Below are positions 1-9,153 of a stretch of DNA of 64,000 bases, one piece after another. Made by a program: the position numbers and the translations under genes. Every line of letters starts with the position of its first letter. Within the stretch, counting starts at the first letter, position 1. Below the pieces are notes generated by a model. The model worked only from the letters and a program-made list of their open reading frames with translations, was not told the DNA's origin and ran no database searches. The stretch comes from Pseudomonas nitroreducens (lineage in GTDB: Bacteria > Pseudomonadota > Gammaproteobacteria > Pseudomonadales > Pseudomonadaceae): positions 1-64,000 of the forward strand of contig NZ_JACHLI010000029.1 in assembly GCF_014204515.1 (NCBI RefSeq). The letters run 5' to 3'.

Positions 1-27
1 CTGAGCCCCGTTCAATACAGGGCTCAG
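1..27 (-). terminator. Stem-loop downstream of tolC, possible terminator
   Basis: A perfect 8-bp inverted repeat (CTGAGCCC and GGGCTCAG, 11-nt loop) sits about 80 bases past the tolC stop. On the tolC strand any T-run would lie before position 1, outside the window, so terminator status cannot be decided here. Confidence 0.35.
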
Positions 28-108
28 TCATTGGCAGCTTAGCGGCCCAGTCCAACTGTCCAACTTTCGGGGGTCAGTTCAATCGCGGGGCTTTTGCATG
101 GGGCTGGC

Positions 109-1557
109 TCAGTACTTCGCGCCGGCCTTGAGCTGGGCCTCGGCGGCCTTGGCCAGGTCTGGCGGGAGGAAGTCCTTGTCCGGGTTGTAGTCCGGTTTCA
201 GGTAGGTGCCCAGCGCCTCCAGGTCGGCTGGCGCGAGGGTGCCGGCGGTCTGCTTCAGGCTCAGGTTGTCGAGGATGTAGTCGTAGCGCGTGTTGTTGTA
301 GTCGCGCACCGAGTTGTACAGCGAGCGCTGGGCGTCCAGCACGTCGACGATGTTGCGGGTGCCGACCTGGTAGCCGATCTCGGTGGCTTCCAGCGAGCTC
401 TGGTTGGAGATGATCGCCTGGCGGCGTGCCTTAACCTGTTCCACGTCGGTGTTCACCGCGCGGTGCTGGTTGCGCGCGTCCTGCACCACCTGGCGGCGCT
501 GGCTTTCGCGCAGCTGCTCGCTCTGGTTGAGGCGCTGGTAGGCCTCGCGCACCTGGGAGCTGGTCAGGCCGCCGCTGTAGATCGGCACGTTCAGCTGCAG
601 GCCGATGCTGCTCTGGTCGACGTACTTGCCGTAGTGAGGCTCACTGCCGTCGTTGGCGAAGCCCAGGGCATCGTTGTCACCCTTCTGGTACTGGGCCACG
701 GCGTCAACGGTCGGCAGGTGGCCGGCCTTGCGCTGGCGCAGGGTCTCTTCGGCGGCGTCGACTGCGTAGTTGCTGGCCTGCAGGCGCAGGTTCTGCTGCA
801 CCGAGGTGTCCACCCAGGCCTTGGCGTCGTTGGGCATCGGCGGCACCACCGGCAGGGAATGGAGGATGCCTTCGATGGAGCTGTATTCGCGGTTGGTCAG
901 GGTCACCAGCGCCTGGAAGGCGTCATCCACCTGGCGTTCGGCGACGATCCGGTTGGCCCGCGCGGTGTCGTAGCCGGCCTGGGATTCGAGCACGTCGGTC
1001 TTGTCCGACAGGCCGACGTCGAAGCGTTCGTTGGACTGGTCGAGCTGGCGTTTGAACGCCGCTTCCTCGGCCTTGCTGGCGGCCAGGTTGTCCTGGGCGC
1101 GGAGCACGCCGAAGTAGGTCTGGGCGGTCTGCAGGATCAGCTGCTGCTGGGTCGCGGAGAATTCCAGCTGGGCCTGTTCGGTGGTGTTTTCCGCGGCCTT
1201 GAGCTGGAACCAGCGGTCCGCGCGGAACAGCGGTTGGCTCAGGCTCGCCTGGACCAGCTGGGTGTTGCGGTTCAGCGTGGCGCTGGGAGTGTCCAGCGAG
1301 GTACGGGTCTGCCCGGTGCTGGCGCCGGCGTTGATCTGCGGCAGCAGGCCGGAACGCGCCTGCGGCACGGCTTCCTTGCGCGCCATGTAATCGGCCTGGG
1401 CGGCGGCGAGGTCGGCGTTGTTGTCGACGGCGTCCTTGTAGACGCTGATCAGGTCGGTCTTGGTGGGCAGAGGGGAAGCGGCCGGAGCGGGCTGTGCAGC
1501 CCAGGCAAAGCCTGTCGTTGCGGCAACAGCGACAGCCAGAGAGAGTCTGCGCAGCAT
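109..1557 (-). CDS. tolC: TolC family outer-membrane efflux/secretion channel
   Basis: 482-residue outer-membrane channel of the TolC/OEP family, which forms a trimeric exit duct with inner-membrane pumps or type I secretion exporters. The N-terminus MLRRLSLAVAVAATTGFAWA is a signal peptide. The mature part shows the two OEP repeats typical of the family: long helical segments rich in A/Q/E, with two beta-strand pairs around 'LSQPLFRADRWFQ' and 'LNVPIYSGGLTSSQV'. I chose the ATG at 1557 because it is followed directly by the signal peptide and preceded by AGGA; an upstream in-frame start at 1620 would bury the signal sequence behind 21 extra residues. It is divergent from thiC. In E. coli tolC neighbours nudF, as here apart from the thiC block. 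No pump genes are adjacent, so its partners are encoded elsewhere. Confidence 0.93.
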   Translation of the reverse strand: MLRRLSLAVAVAATTGFAWAAQPAPAASPLPTKTDLISVYKDAVDNNADLAAAQADYMARKEAVPQARSGLLPQINAGASTGQTRTSLDTPSATLNRNTQLVQASLSQPLFRADRWFQLKAAENTTEQAQLEFSATQQQLILQTAQTYFGVLRAQDNLAASKAEEAAFKRQLDQSNERFDVGLSDKTDVLESQAGYDTARANRIVAERQVDDAFQALVTLTNREYSSIEGILHSLPVVPPMPNDAKAWVDTSVQQNLRLQASNYAVDAAEETLRQRKAGHLPTVDAVAQYQKGDNDALGFANDGSEPHYGKYVDQSSIGLQLNVPIYSGGLTSSQVREAYQRLNQSEQLRESQRRQVVQDARNQHRAVNTDVEQVKARRQAIISNQSSLEATEIGYQVGTRNIVDVLDAQRSLYNSVRDYNNTRYDYILDNLSLKQTAGTLAPADLEALGTYLKPDYNPDKDFLPPDLAKAAEAQLKAGAKY

Positions 1558-1696
1558 TCGTTCGTCCTGGAAAGTGATGCGAGGTGGGGCAAGGCTACGG
1601 TCGCCGCCGACGGCGGTCAAGGCACGTTCGTACGAGGCTTCCGAGCCAGGAGTGTAGCTGGCTGAAGGGGAGTACGGATATTTCGGTCAGACGGCG

Positions 1697-1726
1697 TTGG
1701 CTTATCCAGGTGCACTTGATTAGACT
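1697..1726 (+). promoter_or_regulatory. Weak candidate promoter for thiC
   Basis: TTGGCT (1697-1702) and TAGACT (1721-1726) are separated by 18 bases and would place transcription start just before the TPP riboswitch. Both boxes are poor matches to the sigma-70 consensus; position is the main support. Confidence 0.3.
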
Positions 1727-1733
1727 GCGGGCG

Positions 1734-1828
1734 TTCTTGTCGGGGTGCCCCATTGCGAGGGGCTGAGATCGGATAGTTCCGGATCCCGTTGAACCTGATC
1801 GGGTTAGCACCCGCGTAGGGAACAAGAA
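1734..1828 (+). promoter_or_regulatory. TPP riboswitch (THI element) upstream of thiC
   Basis: The aptamer carries the conserved THI-box strings: GGGGTGCCC, GGGCTGAGA-like 'GGGGCTGAGATCGGA', 'CCCGTTGAACCTGATC' and 'GGTTAGCACCCGCGTAGGGAA'. The outer stem P1 is closed by TTCTTGT (1734-1740) pairing with ACAAGAA (1822-1828). In this family thiamine pyrophosphate binding shuts off expression of the downstream thiamine gene, here thiC. Confidence 0.95.
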
Positions 1829-1831
1829 GAC

Positions 1832-1880
1832 CGCATCCCGCGGCGTATTCCGCCCCGGCCCCAGCCCTTCACGGGATGCG
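1832..1880 (+). promoter_or_regulatory. Hairpin between riboswitch and thiC, possible expression platform
   Basis: CGCATCCCG (1832-1840) and CGGGATGCG (1872-1880) are a perfect 9-bp inverted repeat just after the aptamer, followed by the T/C-rich stretch TTCCTTCGCT. It is a plausible part of the switching structure; whether it acts on termination or translation cannot be read from the sequence. Confidence 0.4.
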
Positions 1881-1950
1881 TTCCTTCGCTGCAGCAAGCA
1901 GCTCCTCTCGTTCCAGGTTCTCCCCGGCAATCAACCCCAGGAGAGCCAGG

Positions 1951-3831
<1,881 letters not shown>

Positions 3832-3842
3832 CGACCTGGCCA

Positions 3843-3908
3843 CAGGCTACAGGCCGCAGGCTGCAGGCGTAGAGCCGCTCTTGCCTGCAGCCTGTCGCCT
3901 GAAGCCTG
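3843..3908. repeat. Heptamer-periodic inverted repeat between thiC and cytX
   Basis: Two arms of about 32 bases are near-perfect inverted copies; each arm is built of 7-nt units of the type GCCTGCA/GCCTGTC/GCCTGAA (complement on the left arm: GGCTACA, GGCCGCA, GGCTGCA). The RNA could form a long hairpin but there is no T-run after it. The same unit recurs at 8473-8505, 35003-35069 and 55558-55677. Confidence 0.75.
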
Positions 3909-3945
3909 CCGCCCATTCCAACAACTTACGAGCCTTGCACCCATC

Positions 3946-5226
3946 GTGACTGCTATCGACTATTCACCGAGCTTCGCCGTGGGCAGCGCCCAGCGTGTGC
4001 TCGGCCTGCGCGACCTGTTCTCCCTCTGGTTCTCCCTGGGCATCGGCCTGATGGTGCTGCAGACCGGCGCGCTGCTGGCGCCGGGCCTGGGCCTGGCCGG
4101 CGCGCTGGGCGCGATCCTGCTCGGCACCCTGGTCGGCGTATTGCTGCTGGCCAGCGCCGGGGTGATCGGCACCGACACCGGCCTGTCCGCCATGGCCTCG
4201 CTCAAGCTCAGCCTGGGCAGCCACGGCGCCGCGCTGCCGGCGCTGCTCAACCTGCTGCAGCTGATCGGCTGGGGCGCCTTCGAGATCATCGTCATGCGCG
4301 ACGCCGCCAGCCTGCTGGCGAGCCGCGCTTTCGGCGAGGGCAGCACCTGGACCAGCCCGGCCCTGTGGACCCTGGTGTTCGGTGCGCTGGCGACCCTGCT
4401 GGCGGTGGCCGGCCCGCTGGCCTTCGTGCGCAAGGTGCTGCGCCGCTGGGGCATCTGGCTGCTGCTCGCCGCGTGCGTGTGGCTGACCTTCGACCTGTTC
4501 CAGCGCGCCGACCTCGCCGCGCTCTGGGCCAAGGCCGGCGACGGCTCGCTGTCCTTCGCCGTGGGCTTCGACATCGCCATCGCCATGCCGCTGTCGTGGC
4601 TGCCACTGATTGCCGACTACTCGCGCTTCGGCAAACGCGCCGGGCACACCTTCACCGGTGCGGCGCTGGGCTTCTTCATCGGCTGCTTCTGGCTGATGGG
4701 CCTGGGCGTGGCCTACACCCTGGCGTTCGCCCAGGGCAGTGACGCCAATGCACTGCTGCTGGCGCTGGCTGGCGCCGGCATGGGCATTCCGTTGCTGCTG
4801 ATCCTGCTCGACGAGTCGGAGAAGGCCTTCGCCGACATCCACTCGGCGGCGGTGTCCAGCGGCATCCTGCTGCCGCTCAAGGTCGAGTGGCTGGCCCTGG
4901 CCATCGGCGTGATCTGCACCCTGATCGCCTGGTTCGCGCCGCTGGCGCAGTACCAGAACTTCCTGTTGCTGATCGGCTCGGTGTTCGCGCCGTTGTTCGG
5001 CGTGGTGCTGGTCGACCACTTCGTCCTGCGTCGCCGTGCGCCCGCCGCAATCCCCCACGGCCTGCGCTGGGGCTCGCTGCTGGCCTGGGGCGGTGGCGTG
5101 GTGGTGTATCACCTGTTGGCGAACTACCAGCCGGACCTGGGCGCGACCTTGCCGGCGCTGGTGGTAGCCGGCGTGCTGCAGCTGTTGCTGGGGCGTGCGG
5201 GTGTGAAGGTGCCGGCTTCGGCCTGA
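3946..5226 (+). CDS. cytX: Putative hydroxymethylpyrimidine transporter CytX (NCS1 family)
   Basis: 426-residue polytopic membrane protein related to NCS1 nucleobase:cation symporters (cytosine permease type). Hydrophobic segments run almost continuously from about residue 25 to 420, with the early 'LGLRDLFSLWFSLGIGLMVLQTGALL' and a mid 'LSWLPLIADYSRFGKRAG' loop typical of the family. The reading frame starts at a GTG (3946) with no strong ribosome-binding site, so the exact start is uncertain. Its place after riboswitch-controlled thiC is what suggests the pyrimidine moiety of thiamine as substrate; a cytosine or other base cannot be excluded. From memory PAO1 lacks a gene here. Confidence 0.82.
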   Translation: MTAIDYSPSFAVGSAQRVLGLRDLFSLWFSLGIGLMVLQTGALLAPGLGLAGALGAILLGTLVGVLLLASAGVIGTDTGLSAMASLKLSLGSHGAALPALLNLLQLIGWGAFEIIVMRDAASLLASRAFGEGSTWTSPALWTLVFGALATLLAVAGPLAFVRKVLRRWGIWLLLAACVWLTFDLFQRADLAALWAKAGDGSLSFAVGFDIAIAMPLSWLPLIADYSRFGKRAGHTFTGAALGFFIGCFWLMGLGVAYTLAFAQGSDANALLLALAGAGMGIPLLLILLDESEKAFADIHSAAVSSGILLPLKVEWLALAIGVICTLIAWFAPLAQYQNFLLLIGSVFAPLFGVVLVDHFVLRRRAPAAIPHGLRWGSLLAWGGGVVVYHLLANYQPDLGATLPALVVAGVLQLLLGRAGVKVPASA

Positions 5227-5230
5227 TGCG

Positions 5231-5305
5231 GTTCGCGAGCAAGCTCGCTCCTACAAGAGCCGGAACACCAATGTTCACCCTGTAGGAGCGAGCTTGCTCG
5301 CGAAC
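5231..5305. repeat. REP doublet (REPIN), GAGCTTGCTC variant
   Basis: Two perfectly inverted 25-base arms (5231-5255 and 5281-5305) each contain a GTAGGAGCGAGC...GCTCGCGAAC unit, separated by 25 bases. GTAG-headed palindromes in inverted pairs are the signature of Pseudomonas REP sequences mobilised by RAYT transposases. It lies between the convergent genes cytX and the 5422-6174 lipoprotein. A small palindrome GCCGGCCTGGCCGGC follows at 5315-5329. Confidence 0.9.
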
Positions 5306-5331
5306 CCGCCCAATGCCGGCCTGGCCGGCTG

Positions 5332-5396
5332 ATCGCGGATGAATCCGCTCCTACGCACAGGTTGAACTCGGCGTAGGAGCGGACTCCGTCCGCGAT
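5332..5396. repeat. REP doublet (REPIN), GCGGACTCCGTCCGC variant
   Basis: Inverted arms at 5332-5356 and 5371-5396 carry the second REP variant, GTAGGAGCGGAC...GTCCGCGAT. The left arm has a degenerate centre (GGATGAATCC) compared with GGACTCCGTCC on the right. This variant is the one seen at 22477, 33193 and 51353. Confidence 0.88.
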
Positions 5397-5421
5397 GACT
5401 TTCCGGCGGCTCAGGGCTTAC

Positions 5422-6174
5422 TTACTGTGCTCCCCGCCCCGGGAAGTAATAGGTCTTCACGATACCGTTCAGGCGCGGATACGGAATCTTCAGCTCCGGG
5501 TGTCCGACCGAGTGCGGGGCGATGCGGTCGATGTCGTATTTCAGCGTCAGCGCGCCGAAGGTCAGGGCGAAATGCTCGGTGGGCTGGAACGGCCAGTCCT
5601 TCGAGAAGTTCGGGTCCTGCTCGTCCAGCTTGTTCTGCAGGATCCACGCCTGGTGCGCCATGCGCGCCACCTTCCAGAAGTTGTCCTGCTGGCCGGGCTG
5701 GAGAATGTCCTGCAGGCTGAGCACCTTGTGGATGCGTCGATCATAATTGATGAAAGCGCGGCCCGGCTGGCCGTACTCGCCGCCGCTGAAGCGATAGCTG
5801 GACAGCTCGATGATCACCAGACCGTCATGCTGTTCGCGGATCTTGGCCTGCAGGTAGGAGCTCCAGCCGGGCTGGGCGGAATCCAGGAAGCGTTTTTCGT
5901 AGACATCGAGGCTGGCGGGCGCGGCGCCTTCGCCGTCGCGGGCGAGTTGCAGCAGCTGGGCATTGATCGCCTCGTTGAGCGCCGGCTCGTCGTCGAAGCT
6001 GACGCTGTCTAGATTGAACAGAGGGCATTGCTCGCCCTGGCAGCCCGGCTTCTGGTGTTCGAAGGCGGTATGACGGGCGGCCAGCGGTTCGTCGAGGCCG
6101 GGCTTGAACAGCCCCTGGCATGCCCCCAATAACAGGCAGATGCTGCCCAGGGCTGCAAGTTTCAGAAGTCGCAT
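5422..6174 (-). CDS. Lipoprotein with RsiV/DUF3298-like domain
   Basis: 250-residue predicted lipoprotein. The signal MRLLKLAALGSICLLLGAC gives a lipobox LGAC with lipidated Cys19. The body resembles DUF3298/RsiV-type periplasmic domains: 'SYLQAKIREQHDGLVIIELSSYRFSGG', 'GRAFINYDRRIHKVLSLQDIL', and a C-terminal 'HFALTFGALTLKYDIDRIAP'. The ATG at 6174 is chosen because it begins the signal peptide and follows AAGGA; a longer frame from 6225 adds 17 unrelated residues. It is divergent from nudF and convergent with cytX. Function unknown; in Bacillus this fold binds lysozyme, but that role should not be assumed here. Confidence 0.8.
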   Translation of the reverse strand: MRLLKLAALGSICLLLGACQGLFKPGLDEPLAARHTAFEHQKPGCQGEQCPLFNLDSVSFDDEPALNEAINAQLLQLARDGEGAAPASLDVYEKRFLDSAQPGWSSYLQAKIREQHDGLVIIELSSYRFSGGEYGQPGRAFINYDRRIHKVLSLQDILQPGQQDNFWKVARMAHQAWILQNKLDEQDPNFSKDWPFQPTEHFALTFGALTLKYDIDRIAPHSVGHPELKIPYPRLNGIVKTYYFPGRGAQ

Positions 6175-6403
6175 GGGAATCCTTGTCGTTGACGTTCGCC
6201 GGCAATGGAGTGGTTCGACCGCCATCGGCGCTGCCGGTTCGGCGGCTGATTATGAACCACTTTGCGAACCCCGGCTGCGTGCGGTGGTCACAGCCAGTCC
6301 GGCCGCCCGCCTGGCGGCAAAAGAGGCTGCGTCGCCCTCGGCGGCGCGATAGGATGGCGCGAAGTTCAACGTACTGATCAGCAGGAACGGGAGTAGGAAC
6401 GGG

Positions 6404-7021
6404 ATGTCGGAAACGTTCAAACCAGGCCCCCAGGACATCGAGATCCAGAAGCGCGAGCAGTGCTTCAAGGGCTTCTACAAGGTCGACCGCCTGCACCTGC
6501 GGCATCGCCAGTTCGCCGGCGGCATGGGCCCGGTGCTCAAGCGCGAGTTGTTCGTGCGCCACGATGCCGTGTGCGTGCTGCCCTACGATCCACAACGCGA
6601 TGAAGTGGTGCTGATCGAGCAGTTCCGCGTCGGCGCCATGGACGCCGGGGTCAATCCCTGGCTGATGGAGCTGGTCGCCGGGCTGATCGACAAGGACGAG
6701 GAGCCCGAAGAGGTCGCCCGCCGCGAAGCGGTGGAAGAGGCCGGCCTGACCCTCGGCGCACTCTGGCCGATCGCCCAGTATCTGCCGTCGCCCGGCGGCA
6801 GCAACGAGCTGGTGCATCTGTTCGTCGGTCGCTGCGACAGCAGCAACGCCTCGGGCATCCACGGGCTGGAGGAGGAGGGCGAGGACATCCGCGTCCACGT
6901 CATGCCGTTCGAGGAAGCACTGCAGGCCGTGCGTGACGGTCGCATCAACAACGCGGCGAGCATGCTCGCCCTGCAATGGCTGGCGCTCAATCGCGCCGAG
7001 GTAAGGGGGTTATGGGTGTGA
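6404..7021 (+). CDS. nudF: ADP-ribose diphosphatase NudF
   Basis: Nudix hydrolase of 205 residues that splits ADP-ribose to AMP and ribose 5-phosphate. The Nudix box spans residues 93-115 and fits the consensus fully: G93, E99, R107, E108, E111, E112, G114. The downstream 'YLPSPGGSNELVHLF' is typical of the ADPRase subfamily. The start ATG follows TAGGAACGGG. The stop overlaps the start of the next gene by 10 bases. The order nudF, DUF1249, cpdA, yqiA, parE is the same as in E. coli. Confidence 0.95.
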   Translation: MSETFKPGPQDIEIQKREQCFKGFYKVDRLHLRHRQFAGGMGPVLKRELFVRHDAVCVLPYDPQRDEVVLIEQFRVGAMDAGVNPWLMELVAGLIDKDEEPEEVARREAVEEAGLTLGALWPIAQYLPSPGGSNELVHLFVGRCDSSNASGIHGLEEEGEDIRVHVMPFEEALQAVRDGRINNAASMLALQWLALNRAEVRGLWV

Positions 7022-7470
7022 ATCTGCTGCGCGAGCGCTATCGCGTCGACCTGGCGGGGTTGCAGGCGACCTGCGAGGCGAACTACTTGCGCCTGATGCG
7101 CCTGTTGCCGGAAATGCGCGAGGCCCAGGTCTCGCGCCGCGTGGCGCTCAGCGAAGGCGAGCGGCTGCTCGGCGTGCTGGCGCTGGACGTGATCGAAGCC
7201 TGTCCCTACACCACCGTGCTGCAGGTGCGCCAGGAGCTGGGCCTGCCCTGGCTGCCGGCGCCCAAGCTGGAAGTACGGGTCTACCACGACGCGCGCATGG
7301 CCGAAGTGGTCGGCGCCGAGCAGGCGCGCCGCCTGCTGGCGATCTACCCCTATCCGAACCAGGCGATGCACCAGCCGGACGAGAAGAACCAGCTCAACCA
7401 GTTCCTCGGCGAATGGCTGAGTCACTGCCTGTCCTGCGGCCACGAGCTGGAGCCGGTGCTGCAACGCTGA
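7012..7470 (+). CDS. DUF1249 family protein (YqiB-like)
   Basis: 152-residue cytosolic protein of DUF1249, equivalent to E. coli YqiB by family and position. Conserved stretches include 'CEANYLRLMRLLP', 'YTTVLQV', 'LEVRVYHDARMAEVV' and 'YPNQAMHQPDEKNQLNQFLGEWL'. The start at 7012 (ATGGGTGTG) has AAGGGGG just upstream and overlaps the nudF stop, so translation is probably coupled. No catalytic motif is visible and the function is unknown. Confidence 0.9.
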   Translation: MGVNLLRERYRVDLAGLQATCEANYLRLMRLLPEMREAQVSRRVALSEGERLLGVLALDVIEACPYTTVLQVRQELGLPWLPAPKLEVRVYHDARMAEVVGAEQARRLLAIYPYPNQAMHQPDEKNQLNQFLGEWLSHCLSCGHELEPVLQR

Positions 7471-7629
7471 CATTGCTTTAATGGCCACCTGCCATGATAG
7501 GCTGCGCGCCCATCGAACACTCGTGCCCCTAACTGTGATCTGTGACGCTTTCCCGGTTTGCCCAGGGGGGCGCCTGTCACCATACTCGTCACGAATCCCC
7601 CGCACGCCCGCCTCACAGGAGAAGGCGCA

Positions 7630-8439
7630 TTGCCCACCCAGCCCACCGCTTCCGATTCCGTCGTGGTCGTCCAGCTGTCCGACAGCCACCTGTTCGCGCA
7701 GGAGAACGGCCGTCTGCTGGGCATGGACACCGCCGACAGCCTGACCCAGGTCGTACGTCTGGTGGGCGAGGAGCAGCCGGCGATCGATCTGGTGCTGGCC
7801 ACGGGTGACCTGTCCCAGGATGGTTCGGTCGAGTCCTACCAGCGGTTCCGCGCCATCACCGCGCCGATCGCTGCGCCGACCCGCTGGTTCCCCGGCAATC
7901 ACGACGAAATGGCGCCGATGCGCGAAGCCGCCGCCGGCACCGACCTGCTCGACCCGGTGATCGACCTGGGCGCCTGGCGGGTGATCCTGCTGGACTCCAC
8001 CATCCCCGGCGCGGTGCCGGGGCAGATGACCGTCGAGCAGGTCCAGTTGCTGGAGCGCGCCATCCAGGAGGCGCCGGACAAGCACCTGCTGATCAGCTTC
8101 CACCATCACCCGGTGCCCATCGGCAGCCAGTGGATGGACCGCATCGGCATCTACAACCCCGAGCGCCTGTTCGCCGTCATCGACCGCTACCCGAATGTGC
8201 GCTGCCTGCTCTGGGGCCATGTGCACCAGGAAATCGACCAGATGCGCGGCGATGTGCGCCTGCTCGCCTCGCCGTCCACCTGCGTGCAGTTCACCCCAGG
8301 CAGCGAGGACTTCTGCGTCGACAGTCCGGCACCGGGCTACCGCTGGCTGCGCCTGATGGCCGATGGCGAAGTGCAGACCGGCGTGTCGCGGGTTACCGGC
8401 ATCGACTTCGAGGTCGACTACAGCATCAAGGGTTACTGA
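7630..8439 (+). CDS. cpdA: 3',5'-cyclic AMP phosphodiesterase CpdA
   Basis: Calcineurin-type phosphodiesterase, 269 residues. Metal-binding motifs in order: DSH in 'QLSDSHLF', GDLSQDG, GNHDE, HHHP and GHVH. In P. aeruginosa CpdA lowers cAMP and so tunes Vfr-dependent virulence. The start is a TTG at 7630: AGGAGAAGG (7617-7625) lies at ideal spacing, whereas the in-frame ATG at 7558 has no such site and would add 24 unrelated residues. The 158-base gap to the gene before suggests its own promoter, but I could not fix one. Confidence 0.95.
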   Translation: MPTQPTASDSVVVVQLSDSHLFAQENGRLLGMDTADSLTQVVRLVGEEQPAIDLVLATGDLSQDGSVESYQRFRAITAPIAAPTRWFPGNHDEMAPMREAAAGTDLLDPVIDLGAWRVILLDSTIPGAVPGQMTVEQVQLLERAIQEAPDKHLLISFHHHPVPIGSQWMDRIGIYNPERLFAVIDRYPNVRCLLWGHVHQEIDQMRGDVRLLASPSTCVQFTPGSEDFCVDSPAPGYRWLRLMADGEVQTGVSRVTGIDFEVDYSIKGY

Positions 8440-8472
8440 CGCGCCGCCAGGGGGGCGTTGCGACGCTGACCC

Positions 8473-8505
8473 ACTTGCGGCATGCCACTTGCAGCTTGTA
8501 GCCTC
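8473..8505. repeat. Short heptamer-periodic repeat relic
   Basis: CTTGCGG, CATGCCA, CTTGCAG, CTTGTAG and CCTCCCG follow each other in a 7-base frame just upstream of yqiA. It looks like a single degenerate arm of the family seen at 3843 and 35003. Confidence 0.5.
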
Positions 8506-8512
8506 CCGGCCC

Positions 8513-9142
8513 ATGACCGCATTCCTCTATATCCACGGCTTCAACAGCTCGCCCGGTTCGCAGAAGGCCCGCCAGTTCACGGCCGCCCTGCAACGCCTGG
8601 GGCTGGCCGACCAGTTGCGCGTGCCTGCGCTGCACCATCACCCGCGCCAGGCCATGGCGCAGCTGGAAGCCGCCGTTGCCGAACTGGGCCAGCCGCTGCT
8701 GATCGGCAGCTCCCTGGGCGGCTATTACTCGACGTACCTGGCCGAGCGCCATGGCCTCAAGGCCGTGCTGATAAACCCGGCCGTGGCACCGCACCGGCTG
8801 TTCGACGGCCAGCTCGGCGCGCAGACCAACTACTACAGCGGCGAGACCTGGGAACTGACCCTCGATCACGTCGCCGCGCTGGCGGAACTGGAAGTCCCGG
8901 CCCCCGTGGATGGCTCGCGCTACCAGGTGTGGCTGCAGACCGCCGACGAGACCCTCGACTACCGCGCCGCCGAGCGTTACTACCGCCGCGCCGCGCTGCG
9001 CATCGAAGCCGGCGGCGACCACAGCTTCCAGCGCTTCGTCAGCCAGTTGCCGGCACTCCTGGCCTTCGCCGGGGTGCCGTCCAGCCAGTGGCGCGACGTC
9101 GATTTCGCCGAATTTGAAGCCATCACCTCTTCGACTGATTGA
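8513..9142 (+). CDS. yqiA: YqiA/YcfP family alpha/beta-fold esterase
   Basis: 209-residue alpha/beta hydrolase. Visible motifs: oxyanion-side 'YIHGFNSSPGS' at residues 6-16, nucleophile elbow GSSLGGY, 'INPAVAP', and a C-terminal 'GGDHSFQRF' bearing the catalytic His. The start at 8513 (MTAFLYIHGF) places the conserved HGF motif at the expected N-terminal position; it has only a weak ribosome-binding site. E. coli YqiA is an esterase of unknown natural substrate, between cpdA and parE as here. Confidence 0.9.
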   Translation: MTAFLYIHGFNSSPGSQKARQFTAALQRLGLADQLRVPALHHHPRQAMAQLEAAVAELGQPLLIGSSLGGYYSTYLAERHGLKAVLINPAVAPHRLFDGQLGAQTNYYSGETWELTLDHVAALAELEVPAPVDGSRYQVWLQTADETLDYRAAERYYRRAALRIEAGGDHSFQRFVSQLPALLAFAGVPSSQWRDVDFAEFEAITSSTD

Positions 9143-9153
9143 GCAGGAACCCC

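Noticed and set aside
94..1665. A 523-codon open frame antisense to tolC
   Set aside because: It is a GC-rich shadow of the tolC frame; composition is Val/Gly/Leu repeats, there is no ribosome-binding site, and tolC is unmistakable.
7558..7629. Upstream ATG start for cpdA
   Set aside because: No ribosome-binding site, and the TTG at 7630 has an ideal one followed by the family N-terminus.
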